DNA of 64,000 bases from Desulfatibacillum aliphaticivorans DSM 15576 (GTDB taxonomy: Bacteria > Desulfobacterota > Desulfobacteria > Desulfobacterales > Desulfatibacillaceae), in the NCBI RefSeq assembly GCF_000429905.1, contig NZ_AUCT01000007.1, positions 124,001 through 188,000 of the forward strand, written 5' to 3'. Made by a program: the position numbers and the translations under genes. The notes beneath the pieces are model-generated. The model saw nothing but the letters and a program-made list of their open reading frames with translations, did not search any database and was not told where the DNA came from. This document shows, in pieces, positions 26,968 through 35,259 of this stretch; within the stretch, counting starts at the first letter, position 1; the number at the start of each line of letters is the position of its first letter.

Positions 26968-27200
26968 CCTTTTGACTGGATAAATAGCTTTCACCAATTT
27001 TTAAAAAGGACTTTTTCACCGGATATTTTCGGCAAGTTTCTTTCCATTTGGTTAAAAATGCCGACACAACACCGGAGAGCATCCTTTTTTTATTTCCCGA
27101 TATGATATTAATCTTTTACTTTATGTTTTTATGAATAACTATTTGAAATAAAATTTATTATTCAAATTTATATTTATATATTTTTCTCCTGCGTCGCCGA

Positions 27201-27216
27201 TGGCATGACCCTTGCC
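27201..27216 (+). promoter_or_regulatory. Sigma-54 promoter (-24/-12) of the flavocytochrome operon
   Basis: TGGCAT-GACCC-TTGCC matches TGGCAC-N5-TTGCW with GG (27202-27203) and GC (27214-27215) exactly ten bases apart. The start site would be near 27227, leaving a leader of about 70 bases to the ATG at 27298, which contains a small AGCGCA/TGCGCT hairpin. The upstream part of the 330-base gap (26968-27297) is strongly AT-rich, as is common for activator or IHF sites, and holds no gene. Confidence 0.6.
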
Positions 27217-27297
27217 GTTTGGGTAAAGCACAGCGCAAAGATGCGCTTTGCCTTACAAACAGCCGGATTGCAGCTCAATCGCAAAGAGGAGGAAAAT

Positions 27298-28833
27298 ATG
27301 AGCCAAACAGAAAAATCGACCACCATCAAACGCCGCTCAGTCATTAAAGGAATCCTTGGAACCGGAGCCGCCGTAACCATGGCGCCGCTTGCTTTAAACC
27401 TGACCGCCAAAGACGCCCAGGCGGCGGCCCGGGCCCTGCCCCAGCAATGGGACGAAACCGTGGACGTGCTGATTATCGGATCGGGCTTTGCCGGCTTGGC
27501 TGCAGCGGCCGAGGCGGCTGCGACCGGCGCCAAGACCGTCATCCTGGAAAAAATGCCTTCTTATGGCGGCAATTCCATTATCAACGGCGGCGTTTACGCC
27601 TCGTGGGATGACGAACTGCATTTGCGGGAAAAGCTGAAACTGGGCGAAGACAGCCCGGCGCAGCACACCCAGGACACCCTGAAAGGCGGCGATTTCTACG
27701 GAGACCCCGCGCTGGTGAAAATTCTGGCTGACGGCGCCACCGACGCCCTGAACTGGATGATGGACAAAGGCGGCTGCACCGTACGTCCCGCCCTTACCCG
27801 CGCAGGCGGCCACACAGCCTACCGCACCCATACAAGCACCGAAGGCGTGGGCCGGGGCTATACCGAGCCGTTGAGGAAAATCGCCCTGGCTCAAGGGGCT
27901 GAAATCCGCCTGGGCGTGGAAGTCACCTGGATCTGGCGGGAGAACGCAACCGGACCCGTCCTGGGCGTGGAGATCAAGAAAGGGCGAAGGGTTTCCAATA
28001 TCAAGGTTTCCCGCGCTCTGGTTCTGGCTTCCGGAGGCTTCTCCCGAGACATCAAAATGCGCTGGGAATACAACCCCTCCGTCGTGCCGGAGATCAACTG
28101 CACCAATCACCCCGGCGCCACCGGCGAGATGATCCGTTATGCCCAAGCCATCGGCGCGGACACGCTGCAACTTTGCTTCATCCAGCTATACCCCTTTGCC
28201 GAACCGGAAACCGGCGTTCTGGATAAACCCGCCGTGTACCCCTTTAACGGCGTGGGATACGGCCTGGTCTACGTCAGCAAGGAAGGCAAACGATTCGTCA
28301 ATGAACTGGAGCGCCGGGACGTCTGCTCCCAGGCCCAGATCAACCTGGGTGAAAAGCCCACCTATTCCATTTTCAATGAAGCAATGATCGTCAAAATGGG
28401 CGGCGCCCAGGAAGACGTGGACAAAGGCCTGGAACGGGGCCGATTCATCAAGGCCGACAGCATCGAGGAATTGGCCGGCAAGCTGAAGATCCCCGCCGCG
28501 GCCCTGGTAAAAACCGTGGAAGAGCACAATCAATATCTGAAAAAAGGATCGGACCCGGACTTTAACAAGCCCATCACCGACAAAATGATTCCCCTGGAAA
28601 AAGGCCCGTTTTACGCCGTGGCCCAATGGCCGGCCGTGCATCACACCATGGGCGGCCTGCGGATCAACCCGAGCGCCCAGGTGATCGACATCTGGGGCAA
28701 GGTCATCCCCAAACTGTACGCAGCAGGCGAGGTGACCGGCGGCATCCATGGCTCCAACAGGCTGGGCAGCAACGCCATACCAGATTGCGTGGTATTCGGC
28801 CGGATTGCGGGCAGGAACGCGGCCAAGGTTTAA
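27298..28833 (+). CDS. Tat-exported FAD-dependent reductase, fumarate-reductase/flavocytochrome c family
   Basis: A 511-residue periplasmic flavoprotein. A Tat signal (KRRSVIKG at about residues 11-18, then a hydrophobic stretch ending DAQAA) is followed by the FAD-binding VDVLIIGSGFAGLAAAAEAA. Active-site features of the fumarate reductase flavoprotein family are present: the Arg near 340 in ELERRD (proton-donor position), His449 in HHTMGG and Arg488 in GSNRLGSNA. The position that is His in QAHPT of fumarate reductases is Tyr298 here (IQLYPF), so the acceptor is probably not fumarate; urocanate-, acrylate- or cinnamate-type enoates are possible. GAGGAGGAAAAT is the SD. The electron donor is the tetraheme cytochrome encoded 30 bases downstream. 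Confidence 0.88.
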   Translation: MSQTEKSTTIKRRSVIKGILGTGAAVTMAPLALNLTAKDAQAAARALPQQWDETVDVLIIGSGFAGLAAAAEAAATGAKTVILEKMPSYGGNSIINGGVYASWDDELHLREKLKLGEDSPAQHTQDTLKGGDFYGDPALVKILADGATDALNWMMDKGGCTVRPALTRAGGHTAYRTHTSTEGVGRGYTEPLRKIALAQGAEIRLGVEVTWIWRENATGPVLGVEIKKGRRVSNIKVSRALVLASGGFSRDIKMRWEYNPSVVPEINCTNHPGATGEMIRYAQAIGADTLQLCFIQLYPFAEPETGVLDKPAVYPFNGVGYGLVYVSKEGKRFVNELERRDVCSQAQINLGEKPTYSIFNEAMIVKMGGAQEDVDKGLERGRFIKADSIEELAGKLKIPAAALVKTVEEHNQYLKKGSDPDFNKPITDKMIPLEKGPFYAVAQWPAVHHTMGGLRINPSAQVIDIWGKVIPKLYAAGEVTGGIHGSNRLGSNAIPDCVVFGRIAGRNAAKV

Positions 28834-28863
28834 ATCCGACTGGTTCTAACGGGAGAGCATCAT

Positions 28864-29304
28864 TTGAAAAAACAGTTTGTTAAGCGTCTAATCATACTGT
28901 GCTTATTGGCTATGACGTGGGCCGCCGCCGGTTGGGCGGGCGACGCCAAGCCTTTAAGCCAGGAGGAGTTGAACATGATCCGGGAGATTTCCCAGGAAAT
29001 TGACTCCTCACCTTATCTGGACGGGCTGCATTATCAGAACGGAGTGTCTTGCCAGGATTGCCACGGCGCCCCCCAACCGGGCTGGGACGATCCGGCGGAA
29101 GCCGAACAATGCCTGGCCTGCCATGAAAGCCGGGAAGCCCTCGCTGGAGTGGTGGACGAGGAATTCGCCCGCAAATGGGGCAATCCCCATAAATCTCACC
29201 TTGGAGATTTGGATTGCGCGGTTTGCCATAAAGGCCACTTGGCCTCAACTGTATACTGCTTGGGATGCCATACCAACGCCCCCTTTAGCATCCCCGGCCA
29301 ATAG
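28864..29304 (+). CDS. Periplasmic tetraheme cytochrome c, partner of the flavoprotein
   Basis: A 146-residue exported cytochrome with a signal peptide (about 1-26, ending GWAG). Four CxxCH haem c sites: CQDCH (63-67), CLACH (83-87), CAVCH (118-122) and CLGCH (132-136), with extra His residues (57, 109, 112, 125) available as distal ligands. The spacing resembles the N-terminal tetraheme domain of Shewanella flavocytochrome c, here encoded as a separate subunit. It would pass electrons from the quinol/cytochrome pool to the reductase encoded 30 bases upstream. The start codon is TTG, which follows a GGGAGAG SD. Confidence 0.9.
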   Translation: MKKQFVKRLIILCLLAMTWAAAGWAGDAKPLSQEELNMIREISQEIDSSPYLDGLHYQNGVSCQDCHGAPQPGWDDPAEAEQCLACHESREALAGVVDEEFARKWGNPHKSHLGDLDCAVCHKGHLASTVYCLGCHTNAPFSIPGQ

Positions 29305-29319
29305 TTAGAGGCCCCACAA

Positions 29320-29368
29320 GCCGAAGGCGGCGACTCGTCCCCGACGCCGCCTTTGGCTCCTTTTCTTA
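29320..29368 (+). terminator. Intrinsic terminator after the flavocytochrome operon
   Basis: A 13-base-pair stem (29320-29332 with 29345-29357, one G-T pair) has a 12-base loop and is followed by TCCTTTTCTT. It ends the reductase/cytochrome transcript and separates it from the convergent DUF4846 gene. Confidence 0.8.
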
Positions 29369-30229
29369 TTGGGGCGGAAAGCGTTTGAGATCCGTCTTTG
29401 CAAAGTCCCATTCCGGAGTGGAAAGGATCTGCCCGAAGTTGGTTTTGTACCAGGGCGAGATTTCAGGGTGGTTCAGGTTTTTCAGAACGTGCATATCCTG
29501 GGCGGGCATAAATCCCTGGGCAAGCAAAAACACCTTCTCGCCGGTCTTGGGATGAACGGCCGTGTCCATGACGATCACCGCATGACCGGGAAATCCCCCC
29601 TGGATGAACACGTCACCTGCCCGGATATCTTCCATGTCCTCCACCGGGATCATTTCCTTGCTCAAGGAGGCGGACCCTGCGTACATCATGACGTTTTCCA
29701 GATAAGCCCGAAACTGTTCGTAGGAATTCCCTTTGTCGCCCTTTTGAACCCAGGAGACCTTGCTGCCCTGGACCACAGGCCGATATCCCTCGGCCCACCG
29801 GGTGAAATCCGCCCTGTCCCCGGACGTAAAATTGAAATGAATGCGATTGTATTGACCGGTAAAATAGAGATATTCGGCCCACAGGCGAATGACCGAGTCC
29901 GCGCATTGCTGGAGGTCCTTGTTTCCCACGTCCAAATCCAGGACCAGATGGTGAGCCGACTGGTTCCCTTTTTTCCCGCCGTCAAACAGCATGACAGGCG
30001 GATTCCCGGATTTGACAGGAAAGCATTGGAGCCAGAAGTCGAAGCTGGCGGGCCGCACTTCCTCCCGTTCAAATCCTTTGGGAGGGGATATGCGATCCCC
30101 CAGGGTCAGAAGTACGGCGTCATCCTGCAGCCAGGGATACATGGCCGGCTGGGCCGGCGCCGGGGATAGGAAAAACAGGAAACAAAATCCGATTATTAGG
30201 GAGTTAAGAAGACTGCGCATGGAATTCAC
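29366..30229 (-). CDS. DUF4846 family exported protein
   Basis: A 287-residue protein with a signal peptide (about 1-27, ending PAPAQ). The pattern matches DUF4846: RISPPKGFER, GSFDFWLQ-like ASFDFWLQCFPV, HHLVLDLDVGNKDLQQCADSVIRLWAEYLY, and DIRAGDVFIQGGFPGHAVIVMD near residue 210. The GH-xVIV-D segment recalls cysteine-peptidase/NlpC-type folds, but a catalytic role is not proven. It is convergent with the flavocytochrome operon and downstream of the RlmL-type gene. Function of the family unknown. Confidence 0.8.
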   Translation of the reverse strand: MNSMRSLLNSLIIGFCFLFFLSPAPAQPAMYPWLQDDAVLLTLGDRISPPKGFEREEVRPASFDFWLQCFPVKSGNPPVMLFDGGKKGNQSAHHLVLDLDVGNKDLQQCADSVIRLWAEYLYFTGQYNRIHFNFTSGDRADFTRWAEGYRPVVQGSKVSWVQKGDKGNSYEQFRAYLENVMMYAGSASLSKEMIPVEDMEDIRAGDVFIQGGFPGHAVIVMDTAVHPKTGEKVFLLAQGFMPAQDMHVLKNLNHPEISPWYKTNFGQILSTPEWDFAKTDLKRFPPQ

Positions 30230-30297
30230 TTCACAATGAGGAATAGAAAAAACCGACTATACCAACCGATAAGCTCTTAATAAATAAACGACCAAAT

Positions 30298-30320
30298 TTG
30301 TTGGGTTTCAAACCCAACAA
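30298..30320. repeat. Near-perfect palindrome, REP-like
   Basis: Eleven-base arms, TTGTTGGGTTT and AAACCCAACAA, flank a single central C. It lies in the 246-base gap between the RlmL-type and DUF4846 genes. A related GTCGGGTT-type hairpin occurs at 45000-45066. It could be a dispersed repeat or a weak terminator for the RlmL-type gene. Nothing else is evident in the gap. Confidence 0.5.
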
Positions 30321-30475
30321 AAGGAAGTCGAGTGAGACTGTTCGTCCGCTCATCGTCCCCAACTCAAACAATCCTTCCGGGCCGCACTTATTGGCCTTCG
30401 GCCCCTGGCATTACATGCCGGGGCCGGCCTCGGAGGGAAGTGGATTGAAAAGAAATAATACTTATCGGCGTTTGC

Positions 30476-31624
30476 TTAATCCACTTCATACCGGTACAAT
30501 TTGCACTCAATGGGGCCGTTAAAAAGGGTGCTGGCTTTGCGTTTGCCAAGGCCTATGTTTTTCGCCACCTCGGGGTGGCCGGTGATGAGAGCCACCTTGT
30601 AGCGGCGGAATCGTTTGCTCAGGACGGAGCCCAGTTCCTTATACAGAGCCGCGAGTTCCTCGGACTCCCCTATTCTTTCGCCGTAAGGCGGGTTGACAGC
30701 TACCAGGCCCGGCATTTTGGCTTTCATGGGGGGCCGGGCCTTGGCCATTTCGCGATGCTCGATTTTGACGTAGCCGGTCATGCCTGCACGGGTCACGTTG
30801 GCCTTGGCGTGTTCCACGGCCCTGGGATGATGGTCGGAGCCCACGATGGGGGGCAGGCGCTTTTTACCTTCCTCGGCCAAACGCGAGGCGTCTCCCACCA
30901 TGCCAGCCCACAGGGACTTGTCATGCCCTTTCCAGCCGACAAAGCCGAAATAGTTGCGCAAGAGGCCGGGAGCAATGTTTGCGGCCATGAGGGCGCCTTC
31001 GATGACAAAGGTGCCGGATCCGCACATAGGGTCGATGAGAGGCCCGCCCGTTTGGGCGATTTCCGGCCATCCGGCCCTCAGAAGAATGGCGGCGGCCAGG
31101 TTTTCCCGCAAAGGGGCAACCCCGCCCTCCAGGCGGTACCCCCTTTTATGAAGGCTGTCTCCGGAAAGATCGATGGACGCGACGGCCTCGTCGTTTTGAA
31201 CGTGCACGTTAATGCGGACGTCGGGCCTGTTTGTGTTGACCATGAGCCTGTCGCCCACGTCCTTTTTGAACTGATCCACCACAGCGTCCTTCACCCTTTG
31301 GGCGCCGAACTGGGTATGGCTTAGGGCTGAACGGGTGGATGTGAAGTCCACGGCGATGGATTTCCGGTAATCCAGATGCTCGGTCCAGTCGATTTCCCGG
31401 ATGCCTTCGTACAAGGCCTGTTGGTTGTCGGCTTTGAACTTGGCCACGGTCATGAGCACCCGAGAAGCGGTCCTGGACCATAAAATCACTTTATAGGCCG
31501 TGGCCAGGTCCGCGTCAAAACGCACGCCGGCCGCGCTTTCCGAAATATTCTCAATGCCCAGCCCTTTCAGCTCTTCAGCCAGGATGGGCGCGGTTTTCCG
31601 GCCGCAAGAGACAAAGAGCTCCAT
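30476..31624 (-). CDS. THUMP-domain RNA methyltransferase, RlmL-like (23S rRNA m2G2445 family)
   Basis: A 382-residue enzyme. Residues about 1-150 contain the ferredoxin-like/THUMP RNA-binding region (SCGRKTAPILAEELKGLG ... VNVHVQNDE-like INVHVQNDEAVASIDLSG). The methyltransferase part has motif I LIDPMCGSGTFVIEGA near 195 and the catalytic NPPYGERIG near 305. It corresponds to the N-terminal half of E. coli RlmKL; the RlmK half is absent, as in many bacteria. The ATG at 31624 is chosen (GGAGAT upstream); the frame runs further upstream without an SD and would overlap the divergent small membrane-protein gene. It methylates guanine N2 in large-subunit rRNA by homology. Confidence 0.85.
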   Translation of the reverse strand: MELFVSCGRKTAPILAEELKGLGIENISESAAGVRFDADLATAYKVILWSRTASRVLMTVAKFKADNQQALYEGIREIDWTEHLDYRKSIAVDFTSTRSALSHTQFGAQRVKDAVVDQFKKDVGDRLMVNTNRPDVRINVHVQNDEAVASIDLSGDSLHKRGYRLEGGVAPLRENLAAAILLRAGWPEIAQTGGPLIDPMCGSGTFVIEGALMAANIAPGLLRNYFGFVGWKGHDKSLWAGMVGDASRLAEEGKKRLPPIVGSDHHPRAVEHAKANVTRAGMTGYVKIEHREMAKARPPMKAKMPGLVAVNPPYGERIGESEELAALYKELGSVLSKRFRRYKVALITGHPEVAKNIGLGKRKASTLFNGPIECKLYRYEVD

Positions 31625-31818
31625 GGGATCTCCGGGCGATTTTTTATAAGAACCTGTTATGTTGCGTTTCGTATTCATAGGGCGTACATATGCAAAAATT
31701 TTAATAAACACCAGCAAAAAATTTTGCCTCTTTCCATTGAAAATGGTATGGAAATAATATTCCAGTAAGCGCTTAACGTCCACTTGTTTCCAGTAAATAT
31801 AAACGACCGGAGGGAAAC

Positions 31819-32094
31819 ATGTCTGCACAGACTGTTGTGTATCTGTTCTTTTTGATTATTTATTTGTTGATTCTCGTCGCCTTTAACAAAGCCAGAACAA
31901 AATACGCCGGGGGAAAAGTGGGCGAGATGATCAACCTGATCCTCATAACCACGCTGCTGCTTTTCTGTTCGGATTACGCCCAGGTGCTTACCGGCTTGTT
32001 TCCCGACAACGTCTTGTTTGCGGTGCAGGTGATTTTACGAGCTGCGGCATTGGCTTTTCTGGCCTTTGGGGGCATTCGGATAGGAAGCGATTAA
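31819..32094 (+). CDS. Small membrane protein of unknown function
   Basis: A 91-residue protein with three hydrophobic segments (about 5-22, 37-55 and 65-88) and a basic loop near residue 25-33. CCGGAGGGAAAC provides a good SD. No family recognised. It is divergent from the RlmL-type gene and is closed by a strong intrinsic terminator 26 bases after its stop, so it is a self-contained transcription unit. Confidence 0.7.
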   Translation: MSAQTVVYLFFLIIYLLILVAFNKARTKYAGGKVGEMINLILITTLLLFCSDYAQVLTGLFPDNVLFAVQVILRAAALAFLAFGGIRIGSD

Positions 32095-32120
32095 GCTCGG
32101 ACAACATGGAGAACATCCAC

Positions 32121-32155
32121 GGTCTTTCGCCGGCGGGGCGAAAGACCGTTTTTTT
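32121..32155 (+). terminator. Intrinsic terminator of the small membrane-protein gene
   Basis: An 11-base-pair stem (32121-32131 with 32137-32147) with a 5-base loop is followed by GTTTTTTTA. The stop codon of the convergent DUF4388 gene falls in the T-run. Confidence 0.9.
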
Positions 32156-33392
32156 ATTTTTTTTTGAACCGGCCAAACAACCCGCCTGATTTCTTATCTT
32201 TATCTCCGGCCCCGACCTTTTCAATGGCCTCGGCCAGCACTTCCTGAATTTGGGAGACCACGTAATCCTTTTCGTCGGAATCTTCGTGATATTTATCCAC
32301 GTAAGACAACACCCTTTGCGCCTCTGCAATGGCGTCCTGCGTCAAAGAAGCGCCGATCTGGCTTCGTGTGCTTTCCAGGACGAAAGTCAGGTAGTCGTTC
32401 AAGGCTTCCAACAAAAACTCCGTAGCCTTGGATTGGTCGCCCAGCTTGAGGGATTCCAGGCCTTCGCGTACGACCTGCACGTTGGTAATGGCCGGATTGG
32501 TTGGGCTGAACTTATGAAAAATAATGCGCTTTTTGGCGCTGAGCTTTGACTTGGAATTGTCGAAAACCGAATTCGCCTGGGCGCCTAACTCGGTATGCAG
32601 GGCCTTGTATACAACGCCAAGCACGTCGTTATGGACGATGATCAGGCCGGATTGATCGGAAATCCTGTTTTTGCCGGTAAGCCCCACGGTCTCCACCTTG
32701 CGGATCAGCCCGGAGGACAGGAGCGAAAACAAAAGTTTGTAAACAGGATAGGTTTCAAAGCCGCTTTGCTGGACGATTTGACCCACATTTTTTTTGCCGT
32801 CGATCAGGGACAAAATGTGCCACTCGTTGGAATCCAGCTTGATTTCTTTTTTATCCGGGCTTTTATCGGAAATCTTCAGGACAGCATCCTCATCGGGAAG
32901 CTGTTTGCGTATGATGTCCAGTTCGTCAATGCGGCGGGAGGCTTCCAGGATCACATCAATGGTGTTTAAATTGACCACCACGTCTTCTTCCAGCTTTAAA
33001 GGGGTTTCCTTAAAATGAAACTCTCCCTTTTTCCAGAAGAACAGGTTATACAGAATTTCCCTGATTTGCTTTTCGATGAATTTTTTGAATGTATCCGAGG
33101 AGATATAGCCCTTTTCCACCAGCACCTTGCCCAGGAGTTTTTTCTCCTCTTTGGCGGTCTCGGCGCACTTTTGAAGCTCCTGCACGCTGATTATCCCCTG
33201 GGAGCGGAGCAGATGGCCGAGGCGTGCTTCCTTGTGGGAGCCGACGGCGTAAATGATGGTTCCCTCTTTGACAAAAACCCGGGCTTCTTCCTGGCCGTCC
33301 ACAATGCGCAGGACGCCCGTAAGTTTCTCCCGGGCCAGGTGCTGCAACAGGCTGGCGAAAAAGAAACTATCGAGATTGCCGTTTAGAGCCAT
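32154..33392 (-). CDS. DUF4388 (PATAN-like) domain protein
   Basis: A 412-residue cytoplasmic protein. Residues 1-160 form the DUF4388 module (NGNLDSFFFASLLQHLAREKLTGVLRI, EARVFVKEGTIIYAVGS, LFFWKKGEFHF). A winged-helix-like region follows (WHILSLIDGKKNVGQIVQQSGF, near residues 200-240) and then a helical C-terminal half. DUF4388/PATAN domains occur in response-regulator-like and gliding or motility regulators as protein-interaction modules. There is no receiver domain here. The basic KKSGGLFGRFKKK tail is notable. Role unknown; possibly gene control through protein contacts. Confidence 0.8.
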   Translation of the reverse strand: MALNGNLDSFFFASLLQHLAREKLTGVLRIVDGQEEARVFVKEGTIIYAVGSHKEARLGHLLRSQGIISVQELQKCAETAKEEKKLLGKVLVEKGYISSDTFKKFIEKQIREILYNLFFWKKGEFHFKETPLKLEEDVVVNLNTIDVILEASRRIDELDIIRKQLPDEDAVLKISDKSPDKKEIKLDSNEWHILSLIDGKKNVGQIVQQSGFETYPVYKLLFSLLSSGLIRKVETVGLTGKNRISDQSGLIIVHNDVLGVVYKALHTELGAQANSVFDNSKSKLSAKKRIIFHKFSPTNPAITNVQVVREGLESLKLGDQSKATEFLLEALNDYLTFVLESTRSQIGASLTQDAIAEAQRVLSYVDKYHEDSDEKDYVVSQIQEVLAEAIEKVGAGDKDKKSGGLFGRFKKK

Positions 33393-33500
33393 ATTTCACT
33401 CCACAAAGAATATTGACAGGAACACGCAGGCATTAAATAATATACAAATATTTTGTGTGCATATATCATATTTTTCAAAGGAAGGCCCAGGATTTTAATT

Positions 33501-33770
33501 ATGCCGTTTTTGTTTGGGAAAAAAAAGCCTGTTTCGGAAAACGAAACTTTCGTCGCGCTGATGCAAATCGCCCGTCAGGATCCGGACTTCCGGAAACAAA
33601 TTTCGGCCATATTGTCCATGGATGATTTTAATCGAAAATCCGCATTGAATTCCATCACAGATAACATGCGCTTGCAAAAAGCCCCCAAGGATCTGGTGCG
33701 GGCCATGGAAAGCCTGGCTGATGACGCCGTGGCGGAAAGGGCCCTGGAACTTATACAAAATGCAAAATAA
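33501..33770 (+). CDS. Small protein of unknown function, upstream of the DAC-like gene
   Basis: An 89-residue, soluble, helical protein with a basic N-terminus (FLFGKKKP) and no recognised domain. The ATG at 33501 has AGGA eight bases upstream. Its stop overlaps the start of the downstream gene (ATGCAAAATAA at 33760-33770), so the two are translationally coupled and probably act together. Confidence 0.6.
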   Translation: MPFLFGKKKPVSENETFVALMQIARQDPDFRKQISAILSMDDFNRKSALNSITDNMRLQKAPKDLVRAMESLADDAVAERALELIQNAK

Positions 33771-35244
33771 TCATTATCCGGAAAATCATAGAGGTCAAGG
33801 CTCCAAGCAGCATACCGAAAATCTTAGCATATTCCATATTGCGGACGGATTGGCGGACGGCCTCTCCCATTTTTCCGGCGTAAGCAGAATAGCTCTTATC
33901 TATGCTGTGAGCCCGGGGGAGCCTCTGCGCATTTACGACCCCCAAAACCTGTTGGACGGCCACGAAATCCTTTTAAAAAAAATCTACCTGGATTCGTGCG
34001 ACTGGAAGCAGGACGAAGAAAGAGTGCAGGCGCTGAAACTCTTCGACCCTGTGCTCCCGGCCCAGGACCTGGGCCTGACCGGATTGATCTCCTTCGGCGG
34101 CATGTCCCAATCCGCCTATTATCAAATGTGGTTCACCGAGCATCACCCGGACATTTGCAACCCCGGCCCCACAAGACGTTGGCTGGAGCACGCCACGTGG
34201 CTGCTTTCCCACGACCTGGCCACGTGCAGCGAGTTTTACTCCTCCATGTCCGATTACATTTTGCGGGAGTACGCCACCCACGCCGTGCGCGATTGCCTGG
34301 TGGACGAACTGAATATGCGGGTGGGATGGGACATCCAAATGCGGGTATACCCTATTTTAGACGCGATATTGAATATTTCCAAGACGATGGAAGAAGGCTT
34401 CTGGCCCAGAGGAAAGCTGGCTTTTGTCCTGAAGGCCCATATACAGAACATCCAGGATCTGGTTTTATTCCCCGAACTGGAGCGCCCCAGCCTGCGCAAC
34501 TTCAAGCACGTACGCAAGCTCATGCAGGCGGTGGAAGAGTCGTCGGACCACTTTCTGGTTTCCGACGGGTCTCTGATTGCGGGAATCGGTTCAGGCGAGA
34601 TGCCGCCCCACTCCATTGTCGCCGATTTTGCAGGGCCCCACGGCTTTGTGTCCTTTGACGGAGAAGCGCTGTGCAGTTTTTTCGACGGCAGGTTCCACTC
34701 CTCCTCCAGAAGGGCCAATTTGGTGCAGGTGGAGGAAATATTGCTGGAGTACTCCTTAAGCCCCACCCAATCCAGTGAACTGCTGAAGACCATCAAGGAA
34801 ATCGTGCATCATGCAGAAGACCACAAACACGGATGCACCCTGGTCATAGACCTTAGCCAGCAGCCCATTGATATTGCAGGGCAAAAACTGGACAAGCCCC
34901 TGGACATCTCCCGGGACGATTATCTGGCGCTGGCCATGAATCTCTCCAAGGTGGACGGCGCCCTGCACATCAGGCCGGACCGGACTTTACGGAGCTTTGC
35001 ATGCATTCTGGACGGCAGGGCCATCCCCGGCGAAGACCGTGCCAGGGGCGCCCGTTTTAATTCCGCCCTCAGGTTTACGGCCATGTACGACGACCTGATT
35101 GTGATTGTTGTCAGTTCGGACCGGCCGGTCTCCATTTTGCAATCCGGCGTGGAATTGACCGCCCATTGCTACTGGAAGCCGGTTTCAAGCTGCATGAGCA
35201 CGCCCCCCACCCTCATGCGCTGGATAGAAAACAAAAAGGACTGA
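33760..35244 (+). CDS. Protein with a divergent C-terminal diadenylate-cyclase (DisA_N/DAC)-like domain
   Basis: A 494-residue protein. Residues 1-330 match no family I know. The C-terminal part (about 330-480) follows the DisA/CdaA nucleotide-binding plan: GCTLVID, then DGA at 399-401 (KVDGALHI), a LDGRAIPGEDRARGAR stretch, and DDLIVIVVSSDRPVSIL. In active cyclases the second motif is GTRHRAA; here it reads GARFNSA (Arg432-Phe433-Asn434), so the RHR catalytic/ATP-binding motif is only partly kept. DAC-like domains without full motifs are known as putative nucleotide sensors (DACN-type). Synthesis or, more likely, sensing of a cyclic dinucleotide is inferred. The start overlaps the preceding small gene. 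Confidence 0.65.
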   Translation: MQNNHYPENHRGQGSKQHTENLSIFHIADGLADGLSHFSGVSRIALIYAVSPGEPLRIYDPQNLLDGHEILLKKIYLDSCDWKQDEERVQALKLFDPVLPAQDLGLTGLISFGGMSQSAYYQMWFTEHHPDICNPGPTRRWLEHATWLLSHDLATCSEFYSSMSDYILREYATHAVRDCLVDELNMRVGWDIQMRVYPILDAILNISKTMEEGFWPRGKLAFVLKAHIQNIQDLVLFPELERPSLRNFKHVRKLMQAVEESSDHFLVSDGSLIAGIGSGEMPPHSIVADFAGPHGFVSFDGEALCSFFDGRFHSSSRRANLVQVEEILLEYSLSPTQSSELLKTIKEIVHHAEDHKHGCTLVIDLSQQPIDIAGQKLDKPLDISRDDYLALAMNLSKVDGALHIRPDRTLRSFACILDGRAIPGEDRARGARFNSALRFTAMYDDLIVIVVSSDRPVSILQSGVELTAHCYWKPVSSCMSTPPTLMRWIENKKD

Positions 35245-35259
35245 TATAGGATAACCTTT

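Noticed and set aside
27394..28170. A 258-codon minus-strand frame over the flavoprotein
   Set aside because: Shadow of the FAD-binding region; no SD and no domain.
30476..31624. Full-length RlmKL fusion
   Set aside because: The chain ends soon after the NPPY-containing methyltransferase domain; the RlmK half is absent.
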